Positions 18,427-28,600 of a DNA stretch of 64,000 nt are shown in pieces. Each line of letters begins with the position of its first letter. The stretch's first letter is position 1. This stretch comes from Shewanella livingstonensis (lineage in GTDB: Bacteria > Pseudomonadota > Gammaproteobacteria > Enterobacterales > Shewanellaceae), in assembly GCF_003855395.1 (NCBI RefSeq), contig NZ_CP034015.1, positions 3,854,001 through 3,918,000 of the forward strand, written 5' to 3'. Position numbers and translations under genes: made by a program. The notes under the pieces are model-generated. The model was not told the DNA's origin and did no database searches. It was given only the letters and a program-made list of their open reading frames with translations.

Positions 18427-19578
18427 TTAATCGGCTTTCATATCATTGACCGATTGTAACATAGCGCGACTTTCATGTTGGAACTGTGGCGCAAAATCAC
18501 CGAACCATTTAGCCACACGTTGGAATTGCTCCACAAAGGCTTGCCTATTACCTGTTTGTAACATTGTGAGTGCATCACGGTAGTTATCGAGATAATCACT
18601 TATAGCCAACTGGCTACCAGGCTGTGCAAAAATAATATCGGCATAAAGTTCGGGATCTTGAGCAAATAAACGCCCGACCATGGCTAACTCTAAACGATAA
18701 ATAGGTGAGCTAAATTGCAATAAATTACCAATATCAGCTTCTTCCTTACACAAGTTCACCCCATATACGAAGGTTGAAAAGTGACGCATGGCCTGCACGA
18801 GTTGCATCGCTTTATCATGACGTTCAGCTTCAGCTTCAACAATACGAGCACCCCAAATCTCAATTTGTTGCAGTAACCATTGATATGCCTCTTGATCACG
18901 GCCATGGCACACGACTACTACCTGCTTAGCGAGACTACCAACATCGGGGCCAAACATAGGATGTAAACCCACTACAGGGCCTTTATGTGCTGCTAACATT
19001 GCCGCTAAAGGCGCTTCTTTAATTGAAGTAAGATCCGCGAGAATACAATGTTCAGGTAACTGAGTTAATTTTTCGCGGATAACCTCGCAGGTGACATTGA
19101 TAGGAACAGTAACAATCACTAATCCTGCACCATCAAAAATAGCCGCTGCATCTTGCCAATCATTTTTATCGAGGCTTTTTACTTTATAACCAGAGAGCAC
19201 GAGCATTTGGCTAAATAATTGCCCTAACTTGCCCTGTCCACCAACCACAACTACATGGCCAAGGTCTTGTTTAATTTGTTTAAAACCAACGTCTTTCTCA
19301 TTTAGATAGGATTCACGCATTAGTCGTCGCAAAATATCTTCGATTAATTGAGGCGACACATTCATATTTGTCGCTTCATCTCGGCGCTTTGCTAACATTG
19401 AAGCTTCACGTTGCGGTGCATAAATAGGTACACCAGCAGCGTGTTTTACTGCGCCAACTTGTGCGACTAAGTCGAGGCGCTTGCGTAATAAATGCAGTAA
19501 TTGCTGATCAACGCCATCAATTAAATCACGAAGATGCTCTAAGCCTGCTGTGGTTTTTTCATTCATCTGTTTATCCAT
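18427..19578 (-). CDS. tyrA: Chorismate mutase / prephenate dehydrogenase
   Basis: Converts chorismate to prephenate and then to 4-hydroxyphenylpyruvate in tyrosine synthesis. The N-terminal AroQ chorismate mutase ([19 protein letters not shown]) spans about residues 15-95, and an NAD-binding domain begins at [18 protein letters not shown] near residue 110. The dehydrogenase motif GLHPMFGPD is present. At 383 residues it is a little longer than E. coli TyrA (373). The ATG overlaps the aroF stop codon by one base (TAATG), so the two are translationally coupled, the same aroF-tyrA order as in E. coli. Confidence 0.96.
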   Translation of the reverse strand: MDKQMNEKTTAGLEHLRDLIDGVDQQLLHLLRKRLDLVAQVGAVKHAAGVPIYAPQREASMLAKRRDEATNMNVSPQLIEDILRRLMRESYLNEKDVGFKQIKQDLGHVVVVGGQGKLGQLFSQMLVLSGYKVKSLDKNDWQDAAAIFDGAGLVIVTVPINVTCEVIREKLTQLPEHCILADLTSIKEAPLAAMLAAHKGPVVGLHPMFGPDVGSLAKQVVVVCHGRDQEAYQWLLQQIEIWGARIVEAEAERHDKAMQLVQAMRHFSTFVYGVNLCKEEADIGNLLQFSSPIYRLELAMVGRLFAQDPELYADIIFAQPGSQLAISDYLDNYRDALTMLQTGNRQAFVEQFQRVAKWFGDFAPQFQHESRAMLQSVNDMKAD

Positions 19579-20669
19579 TAACCGTTGACAACCTGCTGTG
19601 TCTCAAAACGTGTTGATAACACTGCAGACAACTGGTTAGCGCCTTGTCTTAAAATGGTTTCAGTAGTTTCCCAGTCAATGCATGCGTCAGTAACAGATAC
19701 ACCATATGTTAGCTCTGCTAACGGTTTATCTGAGCTCTGGTTACCTTCATTGAGGTTACTTTCAAGCATAACACCTATGATGGATTTATTACCTGCTTCA
19801 ATTTGGTTAAATACATCTTCACAAACGTTTCTTTGACGTTGATGATCTTTTGAAGAATTACCGTGACTGCAATCAATCACTAGACGTGCACTCAGTTTCG
19901 CCTTATGAATTTGAGCTTCACTCTGAGCAACACTATCAGCATCATAATTGGGCGTTGAACCACCACGTAAAATAATATGTCCATCTGGGTTACCCGCAGT
20001 TTGTAGCAATGACACTTGCCCCTCTTGGTTAATGCCCATAAAGCGATGACTACTGGCGGCTGATTTGAGTGCATTAATCGCCACTTCCAATTTGCCATCT
20101 GTGCCATTTTTAAAACCAACAGGCATAGACAAGCCTGACGCCATTTCACGATGAGTCTGAGATTCTGTGGTTCTCGCGCCAATGGCTGACCAAGTAACCA
20201 ACTCGGACATGTACTGTGGACTTATAGGATCAAGCGCTTCAGTTGCAATGGGCAGTTCAAGCTCAGCAAGCCAAATCATTAGCTCACGAGCCATTCGAAG
20301 GCCTTTTTCTACATCAAAGGATTCATCCATATCAGGATCGTTGATCAAGCCTTTCCAACCAACAGTTGTACGAGGCTTTTCAAAGTAAACTCGCATCAAA
20401 ATGTAAAAGTCATCACTTAACTCGTCGTGTAATTTTTTAAGTTTTAAAGCATACTCTTTTGCTGCGGCAATATCATGAATAGAGCATGGGCCAGTTACCA
20501 CAAGCACACGACTATCACGTTTATGAACAATATCTGACACTTGCTTGCGTGCGTTAAGAATATATTGATAAGCATGAGTTGATAATGGAAGTTCTTTTTT
20601 TAACTCTGCTGGAGTCACTAGCACTTGTTCTGAACTAATGTGCACATTATTAATGGTATCTTGTTGCAT
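19578..20669 (-). CDS. aroF: 3-deoxy-7-phosphoheptulonate (DAHP) synthase, class I-alpha
   Basis: First committed step of the shikimate pathway, joining phosphoenolpyruvate and erythrose 4-phosphate. Active-site motifs are intact: [44 protein letters not shown] and VIDCSHGNS. The start at 20669 gives 363 residues and has an AAGAGAG box; the open frame continues 10 codons upstream without a better site. Its pairing with tyrA suggests the tyrosine-sensitive isozyme, but the sequence does not prove the feedback specificity. No convincing TyrR box was found in the upstream 360 bp. Confidence 0.94.
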   Translation of the reverse strand: MQQDTINNVHISSEQVLVTPAELKKELPLSTHAYQYILNARKQVSDIVHKRDSRVLVVTGPCSIHDIAAAKEYALKLKKLHDELSDDFYILMRVYFEKPRTTVGWKGLINDPDMDESFDVEKGLRMARELMIWLAELELPIATEALDPISPQYMSELVTWSAIGARTTESQTHREMASGLSMPVGFKNGTDGKLEVAINALKSAASSHRFMGINQEGQVSLLQTAGNPDGHIILRGGSTPNYDADSVAQSEAQIHKAKLSARLVIDCSHGNSSKDHQRQRNVCEDVFNQIEAGNKSIIGVMLESNLNEGNQSSDKPLAELTYGVSVTDACIDWETTETILRQGANQLSAVLSTRFETQQVVNG

Positions 20670-20895
20670 ACTTATCACTCTCTTTTGACAACGGACCAAA
20701 GGTCACTAATAGATTTGATTTTTAGGTATTAGACAAAACAAACTGTATTTTTGTAACGCTACACCATTACATCTTAAAAGCAACTATGCCTGTGCAAAGG
20801 TTCTAGGGCAAGGCTTATTTACACAAAAGGTAAAAAATTACTTAACCTAAGAGGTGTTGAACAAAAAACAACCAAATACGCTTCTTGTACTTTTC

Positions 20896-20949
20896 TGCTG
20901 TTACCGCTCTACTCGTTGTTACCGATTTATCCGTTGTTATCCCTTTATT
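20896..20949. repeat. Three degenerate 18-bp tandem repeats
   Basis: Units CGTTGTTACCGATTTATC (20914-20931) and CGTTGTTATCCCTTTATT (20932-20949), preceded by a diverged unit at 20896-20913 that shares GTTACCG. They lie between aroF and the rplS terminator. No function is evident; the rest of the 20670-20962 gap shows no gene. Confidence 0.55.
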
Positions 20950-20962
20950 ATTTTTAAAAGCC

Positions 20963-21000
20963 ACACAAACAAAAACCCGCCTTTCGGCGGGTTGTTGTGC
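20963..21000 (-). terminator. Rho-independent terminator of the rpsP-rimM-trmD-rplS operon
   Basis: Minus-strand stem ACCCGCC / GGCGGGT with a GAAA-type loop and T-rich tail, extended by pairing of CACAAC with GTTTGTG; 34 nt after the rplS stop codon. Confidence 0.9.
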
Positions 21001-21033
21001 GAACACTGCATCTTTATTCTGTATTGGTAACTA

Positions 21034-21387
21034 TTACTTAGTTGCCAATTTTTCACGGATACGTGCAGACTTACCTGAACGCTCACGTAAATAGTACAGT
21101 TTAGCACGACGAACACGACCGCGACGCTTAACTTCGATGCTAGCAATTAACGGGCTATGCGTCTGGAAAGCACGCTCAACACCTTCGCCATTAGAGATTT
21201 TACGAACTGTGAATGCTGAATGCAGACCACGGTTACGCTTAGCTATGACCAAACCTTCAAAAGCCTGAAGACGCTCTTTGTCACCTTCTTTAACACGTAC
21301 TTGAACTACTACTGTATCACCAGCACCAAAATCAGGCACATCTGTTTTCATTTGCTCATCGTTGAGCATTTTAATGATGTTGTTCAT
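21034..21387 (-). CDS. rplS: 50S ribosomal protein L19
   Basis: Large-subunit protein at the 30S-50S interface. The 117-residue sequence is typical from end to end ([51 protein letters not shown]). It is the last gene of the rpsP-rimM-trmD-rplS operon, 33 nt after trmD, with the operon terminator directly downstream. Confidence 0.98.
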   Translation of the reverse strand: MNNIIKMLNDEQMKTDVPDFGAGDTVVVQVRVKEGDKERLQAFEGLVIAKRNRGLHSAFTVRKISNGEGVERAFQTHSPLIASIEVKRRGRVRRAKLYYLRERSGKSARIREKLATK

Positions 21388-21420
21388 AATTACTCCATCC
21401 TAGTAATAACTGAGCGTTGA

Positions 21421-22167
21421 CTATGCGGACTTGTCCGTTTCATTCACGAACTGCGCTAATAAAGTCGATTGTTCGTCAGTCAGAGCTAGATTTTCAAATA
21501 ATTCTGGCCGTCTCAAAAAAGTTCTTCCGATACTTTGTTGTAAACGCCAGAGTCTAATTTTTTCGTGGTCACCACTTAACAGCACTGCGGGTACGTCAAG
21601 ACCATCCAATTGTTCAGGGCGTGTATAATGAGGACAATCCAGCAGTCCATCAGAGAAAGAGTCTTGCTCTGCTGACGCTAGCTTACCTAGTACACCAGGT
21701 ACTAAACGAGCCACTGAATCGATCAATGTCATTGCCGGTAATTCGCCACCCGAAAGTACGTAATCACCGATAGACCATTCTTCATCTACTTCAGTTTGAA
21801 TAATGCGTTCATCAACACCTTCGTATCGACCACACACTAAAATCAAACATTCTGATTTAGCTAACTCAGAGACGCCTTGCTGATCCAGCTTACGCCCCTG
21901 AGGAGATAGATAAATCACTTTTGCCCTATCACCTGCAGCAGCTTTTGCTGCATGGATAGCATCACGTAAAGGTTGCACCATCATCAACATACCAGGTCCA
22001 CCACCATAAGGGCGGTCGTCCACAGTATTATGTCTATCATGGGTGAAATCTCGAGGATTCCATGTTTGCAACTCAAGCAGGCCGTTTTTCACGGCTCGAC
22101 CCGTAACCCCAAAGTCTGTAACTGCACGAAACATCTCTGGAAACAGGGTTATTACCCCTAACCACAT
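21421..22167 (-). CDS. trmD: tRNA (guanine37-N1)-methyltransferase
   Basis: Methylates G37 of tRNAs to prevent +1 frameshifting, using S-adenosylmethionine in a SPOUT trefoil knot. Diagnostic segments are [13 protein letters not shown] at the start, [20 protein letters not shown] and [15 protein letters not shown]. Length 248 residues. Third gene of the ribosomal operon, 15 nt after rimM. Confidence 0.98.
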   Translation of the reverse strand: MWLGVITLFPEMFRAVTDFGVTGRAVKNGLLELQTWNPRDFTHDRHNTVDDRPYGGGPGMLMMVQPLRDAIHAAKAAAGDRAKVIYLSPQGRKLDQQGVSELAKSECLILVCGRYEGVDERIIQTEVDEEWSIGDYVLSGGELPAMTLIDSVARLVPGVLGKLASAEQDSFSDGLLDCPHYTRPEQLDGLDVPAVLLSGDHEKIRLWRLQQSIGRTFLRRPELFENLALTDEQSTLLAQFVNETDKSA

Positions 22168-22182
22168 ATGTTGTACCTCGAC

Positions 22183-22713
22183 TTAGAAGTCAGGATCCCA
22201 ATCCACTAAAATCTGCTTCCCTTGCAAATCCACCTGTTTGATGAACTGCTCAGGGACAAAGGGGACCATACGTTCCACTTTGCCGAAGGCATCTTTGGCA
22301 TTAGCTTTAATCAATAGTACGTCGTTTGATCCTGTTGCCACGATCTGTTCAACAATACCCATGTTATAGCCGTTTATATTGGTCACTTCGCAGCCGATAA
22401 GATCTCGATGATAGAATTCACTGTCATCCAAATCTTTCATTTGCTCAGGCTTAATGGCAATTTCACAATTTGTGAGTATTTGCGCATCTTCCCTGGTAGC
22501 AACACCTTCTAGTTCAGCCACAACAGCTTTACCTTGAAAACGCCACTGAGCAACCTTAACTTCACGCCAAACGCCTTGTTCTTTTATAAGCCAAGGCGAA
22601 TAATCGAAAATACCTTCAACAGAATCGGTATAGGAAGTGATTTTTAGCCAACCTTTAATACCATGACTGGAGCCTATCTTTCCCAGTACAACTAGCTCTT
22701 GGTTACTACTCAT
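22183..22713 (-). CDS. rimM: 16S rRNA maturation factor RimM
   Basis: Assists assembly of the 30S head domain around S19. The 176-residue protein has the N-terminal RimM domain ([17 protein letters not shown]) and the C-terminal PRC-barrel ([34 protein letters not shown]). It is second in the operon, 21 nt after rpsP. Confidence 0.97.
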   Translation of the reverse strand: MSSNQELVVLGKIGSSHGIKGWLKITSYTDSVEGIFDYSPWLIKEQGVWREVKVAQWRFQGKAVVAELEGVATREDAQILTNCEIAIKPEQMKDLDDSEFYHRDLIGCEVTNINGYNMGIVEQIVATGSNDVLLIKANAKDAFGKVERMVPFVPEQFIKQVDLQGKQILVDWDPDF

Positions 22714-22734
22714 CTATCTATACCTTATACACGA

Positions 22735-22986
22735 TTAAGCAGTAGCTTTACGTGCGTCTTTGATCAGTTTTGCAACACGTTCAGATGTTGCAGCGCCAGT
22801 AGCAACCCAATGCTCAACACGATCAAGATCTAAACGTAAAGTTTCTTCTTGGCCACGAGCCAATGGATTGAAAAAACCTACACGTTCGATGAAACGACCG
22901 TCACGAGCATTGCGGCTATCAGCAACAACGATATTATAAAATGGACGCTTTTTTGCGCCGCCACGAGCTAAACGAATGGTAACCAT
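22735..22986 (-). CDS. rpsP: 30S ribosomal protein S16
   Basis: Small-subunit protein of 83 residues, immediately recognisable from [33 protein letters not shown] and GFFNPLARG. It is the first gene of the rpsP-rimM-trmD-rplS operon and is preceded by AGAGGA. A strong hairpin followed by T-rich DNA lies about 33 nt upstream. Confidence 0.98.
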   Translation of the reverse strand: MVTIRLARGGAKKRPFYNIVVADSRNARDGRFIERVGFFNPLARGQEETLRLDLDRVEHWVATGAATSERVAKLIKDARKATA

Positions 22987-23018
22987 GCGTTTTATTCCTC
23001 TAATGATTTGCTAGAAGC

Positions 23019-23059
23019 AAAAATAAAAACTGGAACTCCGTGTTCGCGAAGAGTCCCAG
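23019..23059 (-). terminator. Terminator hairpin between ffh and rpsP
   Basis: Minus-strand stem CTGGGACTC / GAGTTCCAG (one G-T wobble) with a 12-nt loop and tail TTTTTATTTTT, ending about 33 nt before the rpsP start codon. It may end ffh transcription, but its closeness to rpsP also suits an attenuator in the rpsP leader. Confidence 0.8.
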
Positions 23060-23215
23060 AAAGAAAGCCGGAAGATTTTACCTGACTTTTGAACTATTGC
23101 AACCAAATCTGATGATTTTTAGCTCACCCATTTTGTTGCAATAAAGTCAAAAATATAACCTAACCGACTGATTGAATGTAAAATTAACTAATTTTTCACT
23201 TAAAAGATGTTGATA

Positions 23216-24589
23216 TTATCGACCTGGAAATTTCATTCCGGGAGGTAACATTCCGCTCATTCCGCGCATCATCTTCTTCATTCCGCCTTTTGCGGACATC
23301 TTTTTCATCATTTTCTGCATTTGGGTAAATTGCTTCAACAAGCGATTTACGTCTTGAATTTGAGTCCCTGAACCGACAGCGATTCTGCGTTTACGCGATC
23401 CTTTAATCAGATCAACATTTTTGCGCTCTTTCGCCGTCATAGAGTTAATGATGGCTTCCATCTGCCCAGTCATTTTACCATCTTGAACTTGAGCCAATGC
23501 TTCTGGTGGTAATTGACCCACACCAGGGAGCTTCTCAAGCATGTTCATCATTCCGCCCATGTTTTTCATTTGCTGTAATTGCTCACGAAAATCTTCTAGG
23601 TCAAAACTGCCGCCAGATTTCACTTTTGAAGCTAGCTTCATCGCTTTGTCTTTATCGACTCCACGTTCAACTTCTTCTATTAGTGACAATACATCACCCA
23701 TACCTAAAATGCGCGACGCAATACGGTCTGGATGGAAAGGCTCTAATGCATCGGTTTTTTCACCAACACCTAAAAATTTAATTGGTTTACCGGTAATGCT
23801 GCGAATAGACAGTGCAGCACCACCGCGTGCATCACCGTCAACTTTGGTCAAAATAACACCGGTTAACGGTAACGCTTCATTAAATGCTTTAGCCGTATTA
23901 GCAGCATCTTGCCCCGTCATGGCATCAACAACAAACAATGTCTCAATCGGGTTTACTGTTGCGTGCAGCTGTTTTATCTCATCCATCATGGCTTCATCAA
24001 CATGCAGACGACCTGCAGTATCAACAATCACCACATCAATGAATTTTAATTTAGCATAGCTTATTGCTGCTTTAGCAATATCAACCGGTTTTTGGCTTAC
24101 ATCAGATGGAAAAAACTCAACTTCTACTTCGGCAGCTAATGTTTCAAGTTGCTTTATTGCTGCAGGACGATAAACGTCAGCACTGACAACAAGTACAGAC
24201 TTTTTATGGCGAGTGCGTAAAAACTTACCTAATTTAGCTACTGATGTTGTTTTACCTGCACCTTGAAGACCCGCCATCATGATAACAGCAGGAGGAACCG
24301 CCGCTAAATCGAGGGCTTCATTCGCCTCGCCCATGGCTTTCTCAAGTTCATTTTGAACAATTTTGATAAAAGCTTGCCCTGGGCTTAAGCTTTTTGATAC
24401 CTCTTGACCCACAGCGCGTTCTTTTACACTGTTAACAAAATCTCTAACAACAGGTAAAGCCACATCCGCTTCAAGCAGCGCCATACGCACTTCACGCAGG
24501 GTTTCTTTAATGTTGTCTTCTGTTAAGCGACCACGGCCACTAATATTTTTTAGTGTACGTGAAAGTCTGTCAGATAAATTTTCAAACAT
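23216..24589 (-). CDS. ffh: Signal recognition particle protein Ffh
   Basis: GTPase that with 4.5S RNA targets nascent membrane proteins to FtsY and SecYEG. The 457-residue protein has the N domain, the GTPase domain with G1 GLQGAGKTTSVAKLG near residue 103, DTAGRLHVD and TKVDGDARGG, and a methionine-rich M domain at the C-terminus (MQKMMKKM, GGMKKMMRGM). It is a single gene followed by the hairpin upstream of rpsP. Confidence 0.98.
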   Translation of the reverse strand: MFENLSDRLSRTLKNISGRGRLTEDNIKETLREVRMALLEADVALPVVRDFVNSVKERAVGQEVSKSLSPGQAFIKIVQNELEKAMGEANEALDLAAVPPAVIMMAGLQGAGKTTSVAKLGKFLRTRHKKSVLVVSADVYRPAAIKQLETLAAEVEVEFFPSDVSQKPVDIAKAAISYAKLKFIDVVIVDTAGRLHVDEAMMDEIKQLHATVNPIETLFVVDAMTGQDAANTAKAFNEALPLTGVILTKVDGDARGGAALSIRSITGKPIKFLGVGEKTDALEPFHPDRIASRILGMGDVLSLIEEVERGVDKDKAMKLASKVKSGGSFDLEDFREQLQQMKNMGGMMNMLEKLPGVGQLPPEALAQVQDGKMTGQMEAIINSMTAKERKNVDLIKGSRKRRIAVGSGTQIQDVNRLLKQFTQMQKMMKKMSAKGGMKKMMRGMSGMLPPGMKFPGR

Positions 24590-24872
24590 TGAGTGGCTCT
24601 TTTAAACATATCGATAATTGGGTCCATTATACCCAAGCCACTCTAAATTACGATACTTGCAACACGAAGAACTGAAACACTCATCAATATTGCGTAAATT
24701 AATTGTCGAAAAAGCCATGAAACTGTTAAATTTTGAGCCTTAGGTCACTGCCATATTAGACCGTGATCATGTTAATCTAATACAAATAATGAAAAGGTGA
24801 TGCTTTAATAGTATTGTTCATTACTAACAGCGCAGTTTTTCAGCATTAACTACTATGACAGGTTGATTCTCA

Positions 24873-25661
24873 ATGGTTATTTTTTCAGCGGCAGCCATGC
24901 TTTTTTATTGTTTAGCATTGGTATTGGTGACGAGCCGACTTTTTCACGTAAAAGGGCCTAATCGTAAAGCCGTTATGGTAGCTTCCAGTCTGGCCGTTAT
25001 CATGCATGGGTTTGCACTTTCGAATGCAATTTTTACCGTTGATGGACAAAACTTTAGTTTAACCAACGTGATTTCATTGGTTAACTGGATTATTGCATTA
25101 ACATTTACCATTACAATGCCTCGACTTAAAGTCATTATTGTTGTGCCTGTGGTTTATGCATGCTCAATTTTATCGGTGGCCCTATTATGGTTACTGCCGC
25201 CACAATTCATCACTCATTTTGAAATACACCCAGAACTACTTGCTCATGTTGTTTTATCACTCATGGCATATAGCGCCTTGATGATAGCGGCAATGTATGC
25301 CATTCAACTGCTGTTTATTCAGAATAAGCTTAAGAAAAAGCAGATGATGATGAGCCCTGCTATGCCCCCCTTAATGACGGTTGAGAAACAGCTTTATCAC
25401 CTCATTATTATTGGCTTTATTTTACTAAGCCTGTCACTGGTAACCGGGTTCGTTTTTTTAGATGATATGTTCGGTGATGGTAAAGGGCATAAAGCCATAT
25501 TATCAATAATAGCGTGGATAGTTTACGCGATTATGTTGTGGCAACAATATACTGTTGGCTGTAGAATCCGTACTGCAGTGATTTACAGCTTATCTGGTGC
25601 TGGTTTACTTTCTCTGGCTTATTTTGGCGCAAGAGTTGTTAAAGAATTGATATTAAACTAA
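24873..25661 (+). CDS. ypjD: Inner membrane protein YpjD (CcsA-like)
   Basis: An eight-helix inner-membrane protein of 262 residues in the CcsA/CcmC/ResC cytochrome c assembly superfamily. Hydrophobic segments fill most of the length, and candidate heme-binding histidines occur in the family positions (IMHGFAL, LAHVVLSLMAY, GHKAILSI). The YpjD group is conserved next to corB and ffh in gammaproteobacteria, as here, but its substrate is not established. It lies divergent from ffh and 150 nt upstream of corB. Confidence 0.85.
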   Translation: MVIFSAAAMLFYCLALVLVTSRLFHVKGPNRKAVMVASSLAVIMHGFALSNAIFTVDGQNFSLTNVISLVNWIIALTFTITMPRLKVIIVVPVVYACSILSVALLWLLPPQFITHFEIHPELLAHVVLSLMAYSALMIAAMYAIQLLFIQNKLKKKQMMMSPAMPPLMTVEKQLYHLIIIGFILLSLSLVTGFVFLDDMFGDGKGHKAILSIIAWIVYAIMLWQQYTVGCRIRTAVIYSLSGAGLLSLAYFGARVVKELILN

Positions 25662-25814
25662 TTTTAACAATGCCTATGCTCAATAGATAATGATATCCTG
25701 TTGAAAAATAAACAAGATAACTTGACACTAACGGTCAATAATAAATAATGGCCGTTAAATTTATGACAATTTGACCTGTTGGTCAATTTCACATCACTTC
25801 ATGGGGCCCCTTTT

Positions 25815-27095
25815 TTGGACGCTATATCTACCAGCGCACTCCTTATTTTTCTTTTGGTTTTAATTGTGATTTCTGCTTATTTTTCGGGTTCAGAAACCGC
25901 GATGATGAGCCTCAATCGATACCGCTTAAGACATCTTGCATCCAATGACCATAAAGGTGCCCAACGTGCCTTAAAGTTACTCGACCGCCCGGATCGACTT
26001 ATTGGCTTAATTCTCATTGGTAACAATCTGGTTAATATTCTTGCATCCGCAATTGCAACTATTATTGGTATGCGTTTGTTTGGTGATATGGGTGTGGCTA
26101 TTGCTACAGGTGTACTGACCATTGTGGTACTGGTTTTTGCAGAAGTGACGCCAAAAACGTTTGCTGCCTTGCATCCTGAACGAATTGCATTCCCTTCAAG
26201 TATTTTATTAGGCTGGTTATTAATATTACTATCACCGTTAGTGAAAGCGATTAACTTAATTACCTCAATGTTTTTACGCTTGATGGGAATTAAAACCGTC
26301 AAAACTAGTGATGCCTTAAGCCAAGAAGAACTGCGTACTGTGGTACATGAGGCGGGAGCGTTGATCCCACAACGTCACCAAGAAATGCTGTTATCGATTT
26401 TAGATTTAGAAAAAGTCACTGTCGAAGACATTATGATTTCGCGATCAGATATTTATGCTATTAACGTCAATGACGATTTTAAATTAATTAATAAGCAAGT
26501 GGTCCACAGCCCACACACTCGAGTATTAGTGTATCGCGATAATATTGATGACGCCGTTGGTTTTATACATTTGCGTGACGCATTGCGTTTACAATCAAAA
26601 GAGCAGTTCAGCAAGTCGTCATTATTACGCGCGGTCAAAGAATTATATTTTATTCCTGAAGGCACCCCACTCAACGTACAATTGACTAACTTCCAACAAA
26701 ATAAAGAACGTATTGGACTTGTTGTAGATGAATACGGTGATATTCAAGGTTTAGTCACCTTAGAAGATATTCTGGAAGAAATTGTCGGTGACTTTACGAC
26801 CTCAATGCTAACCACCGCAAGTGAAGACATTAATATCCAGCTAGATGGCAGTTTCTTAATTGATGCTACGATTAACATTCGTGATCTCAACAAAGAGATG
26901 AAATGGAACCTACCAATTGACGGCCCTAAAACCTTAAACGGTCTGATCATTGAGTTTCTTGAAGACATTCCTGCGGTAAACACCAGTTTACGCATAGTTG
27001 ATTATCAAATAGAAGTCATCGATGTGGCAGATAATATGATTAAAACAGTCAGGGTTTTACCGAGTAATTTAGAATTGATTGATGATAACAAGTAG
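25815..27095 (+). CDS. corB: CorB/YfjD-type CNNM-CBS membrane protein
   Basis: Inner-membrane DUF21 (CNNM) protein linked to magnesium/cobalt transport or resistance. Order: DUF21 domain with four helices (YFSGSETAMMSLNRYRLRH, LIGNNLVNILASA, VFAEVTPKT), a CBS pair (about residues 190-310), and a C-terminal CorC/HlyC domain. The TTG at 25815 gives an N-terminus aligning residue for residue with E. coli YfjD (M-x-x-IST), and a purine-rich box lies 8 nt upstream; an upstream TTG at 25779 is rejected. Length 426 residues. The IS relic begins 26 nt downstream. Confidence 0.9.
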   Translation: MDAISTSALLIFLLVLIVISAYFSGSETAMMSLNRYRLRHLASNDHKGAQRALKLLDRPDRLIGLILIGNNLVNILASAIATIIGMRLFGDMGVAIATGVLTIVVLVFAEVTPKTFAALHPERIAFPSSILLGWLLILLSPLVKAINLITSMFLRLMGIKTVKTSDALSQEELRTVVHEAGALIPQRHQEMLLSILDLEKVTVEDIMISRSDIYAINVNDDFKLINKQVVHSPHTRVLVYRDNIDDAVGFIHLRDALRLQSKEQFSKSSLLRAVKELYFIPEGTPLNVQLTNFQQNKERIGLVVDEYGDIQGLVTLEDILEEIVGDFTTSMLTTASEDINIQLDGSFLIDATINIRDLNKEMKWNLPIDGPKTLNGLIIEFLEDIPAVNTSLRIVDYQIEVIDVADNMIKTVRVLPSNLELIDDNK

Positions 27096-27199
27096 ACTTT
27101 TACTCACAAAAAAGGTGCATTATGCGTAATGCCGATCAGTTAAGAACTGAAGTTATAAAAAATAAACCGATCTCTTAACCGATCTTTTCAGTCTGCCAA

Positions 27200-27230
27200 A
27201 ATCCGATAATCTACATTATCGGATTTTTTT
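27200..27230 (+). terminator. Hairpin and T run inside the left end of the IS
   Basis: AATCCGATAAT / ATTATCGGATT, a perfect 11-bp stem with a CTAC loop and seven T. It sits upstream of the transposase coding region within the element and could also terminate transcripts arriving from corB. Confidence 0.8.
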
Positions 27231-28552
27231 ATCGAACTTTCAGAAGCTCTTGCCCGCACTTCAATTAACCGTCAAACTGAATTCTCATGCCTTACTGATG
27301 TCCTTGAACCCGATATTATTCAATCTTGTCTAGACGCCAACGGTGTTGCCACATTAAAACGGCGAAAAATTCCCATGGATGCTATGGTTTGGGCTGTTAT
27401 TGGTATGTCTTTATTTCGCAATGAATCCGTTCGACAATTGATTAACAAGCTTGATATTGTGCTACCACAAGAAGTTGATTATGTCGCGAGAAGTGCTGTA
27501 ACACAGGCCAGAAAAAAGTTGGGGAATAATGTGGTTCGCGATATATTCCATGGCTCAGCCGCCACTTGGCATCAACGTGCTGAGCATCCTCATTGGTGTG
27601 GTTTGAACCTCTTTGACGTTGATGGCGTGGTATGGCGAACACCTGAAACGAAAGAAAATAGCGCAGCTTTTGCGCGCACAGCAAACAAAGCAAGTGAGTC
27701 TGGTTACCCTAAAGTTCGAATGGTTTGTATGATGGAGTTGAGTAGTCATTTACTGGTTGATAGTGCATTTGACAGTGTGGCATGAACTTAGCGGCTAAGC
27801 TTATCAAACGTGTGCCTGACAACAGTTTGACCTTATTTGACAAGGGGTTTTATTCACTGGGGTTATTACATGATTGGCGCTCTAAAGGCGAGAATACACA
27901 TTGGTTATTGCCATTAAAAAAAGGCACTCAATATGAAGAAATCCGCAGTTTAGGTAAACACGATAAGCTTGTCAGGCTAAGTACAACGCCTCAATCGAGA
28001 AAGAAACGTCCTGATTTTCCCTTCACAATCGAAGCCAGATTAACCACTTGTCAGATAAAAGGTAAACAGGTTAGTGTCCTTAGCTCAATGCTTGATCCTA
28101 TGGCCTATCCGAGTGCTGAGATTATTGATTTATATGCCCATCGCTGGGAGATAGAGCTGGGTTATCGAGAAATGAAACAATATATGCTAGAAACTCGATT
28201 TACGCTGAGAAGCAACCTTCCAGAGCTGATACACCAGGAGTTATGGGGGTTATTATTAGCTTATAATTTAATCCGTTATAAAATGATATTAATGGCGAAA
28301 TTGCTTAAAAGCGTATTTCCAAATCAGCTCCGTTTTCGAGATGCTTCATCTCATATTATATTATTAATAAACTCACCCATATGCCGTTATATGCCCCAGG
28401 CAATGTTCCCAAATTCATTTTAGATATAGAGAGAAATGCCAAACAAGTTTAAGTTGGAGGAAAAACGAGAAAGAAGTTATCCAAGGTGCTTAAAAGTCAG
28501 TAAAAACAAGTGTCCTGTGGCAAAAAGAAAAAATGCCGCTCACCTTAAGTGA
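27210..28552 (+). pseudogene. IS4-family DDE transposase, frameshifted
   Basis: Two long open segments (27375-27785 and 27782-28423) are one transposase broken by frameshifts. Upstream coding similarity continues in the first frame to about 27216 (ELSEALARTSINRQTEF), and the C-terminus continues in other frames after 28370 (APGNVPKFILDIERNAKQ, then SYPRCLKVSKN up to the TGA at 28550). At least three shifts are therefore needed: near 27780, near 28370 and near 28445. Catalytic motifs survive: DVDGVVWRTPET, LFDKGFYS, and the Y-x2-R-x3-E-x6-K signature in LYAHRWEIELGYREMK. No intact transposase can be made. Confidence 0.88.
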
Positions 28553-28600
28553 ACGGCATTACGCATTTTTCGCCTTTTTATTGCAATAAATCTGCCATCG

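Larger units (their letters stand above)
27122..28566 (+). mobile_element. Degenerate IS4-family insertion sequence
   Basis: An approximately 1.45-kb element inserted just after corB. The ends are imperfect inverted repeats that share ATGCGTAATGCCG and then continue with similar sequence to TTAAG (left 27122-27142, right 28546-28566). Inside is a decayed transposase gene. A perfect 11-bp hairpin with a T run (27200-27230) near the left end would block read-through into the transposase. No clear target-site duplication is visible, which fits an old insertion. The boundaries rest on the paired termini read by eye. Confidence 0.75.

Noticed and set aside
20700..20870. TyrR boxes upstream of aroF
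   Set aside because: Short TGTA/TACA matches occur, but none has the TGTAAA-N6-TTTACA spacing.
23541..24059. 172-residue ORF antisense to ffh
   Set aside because: Shadow frame; codon pattern follows the real gene on the other strand.
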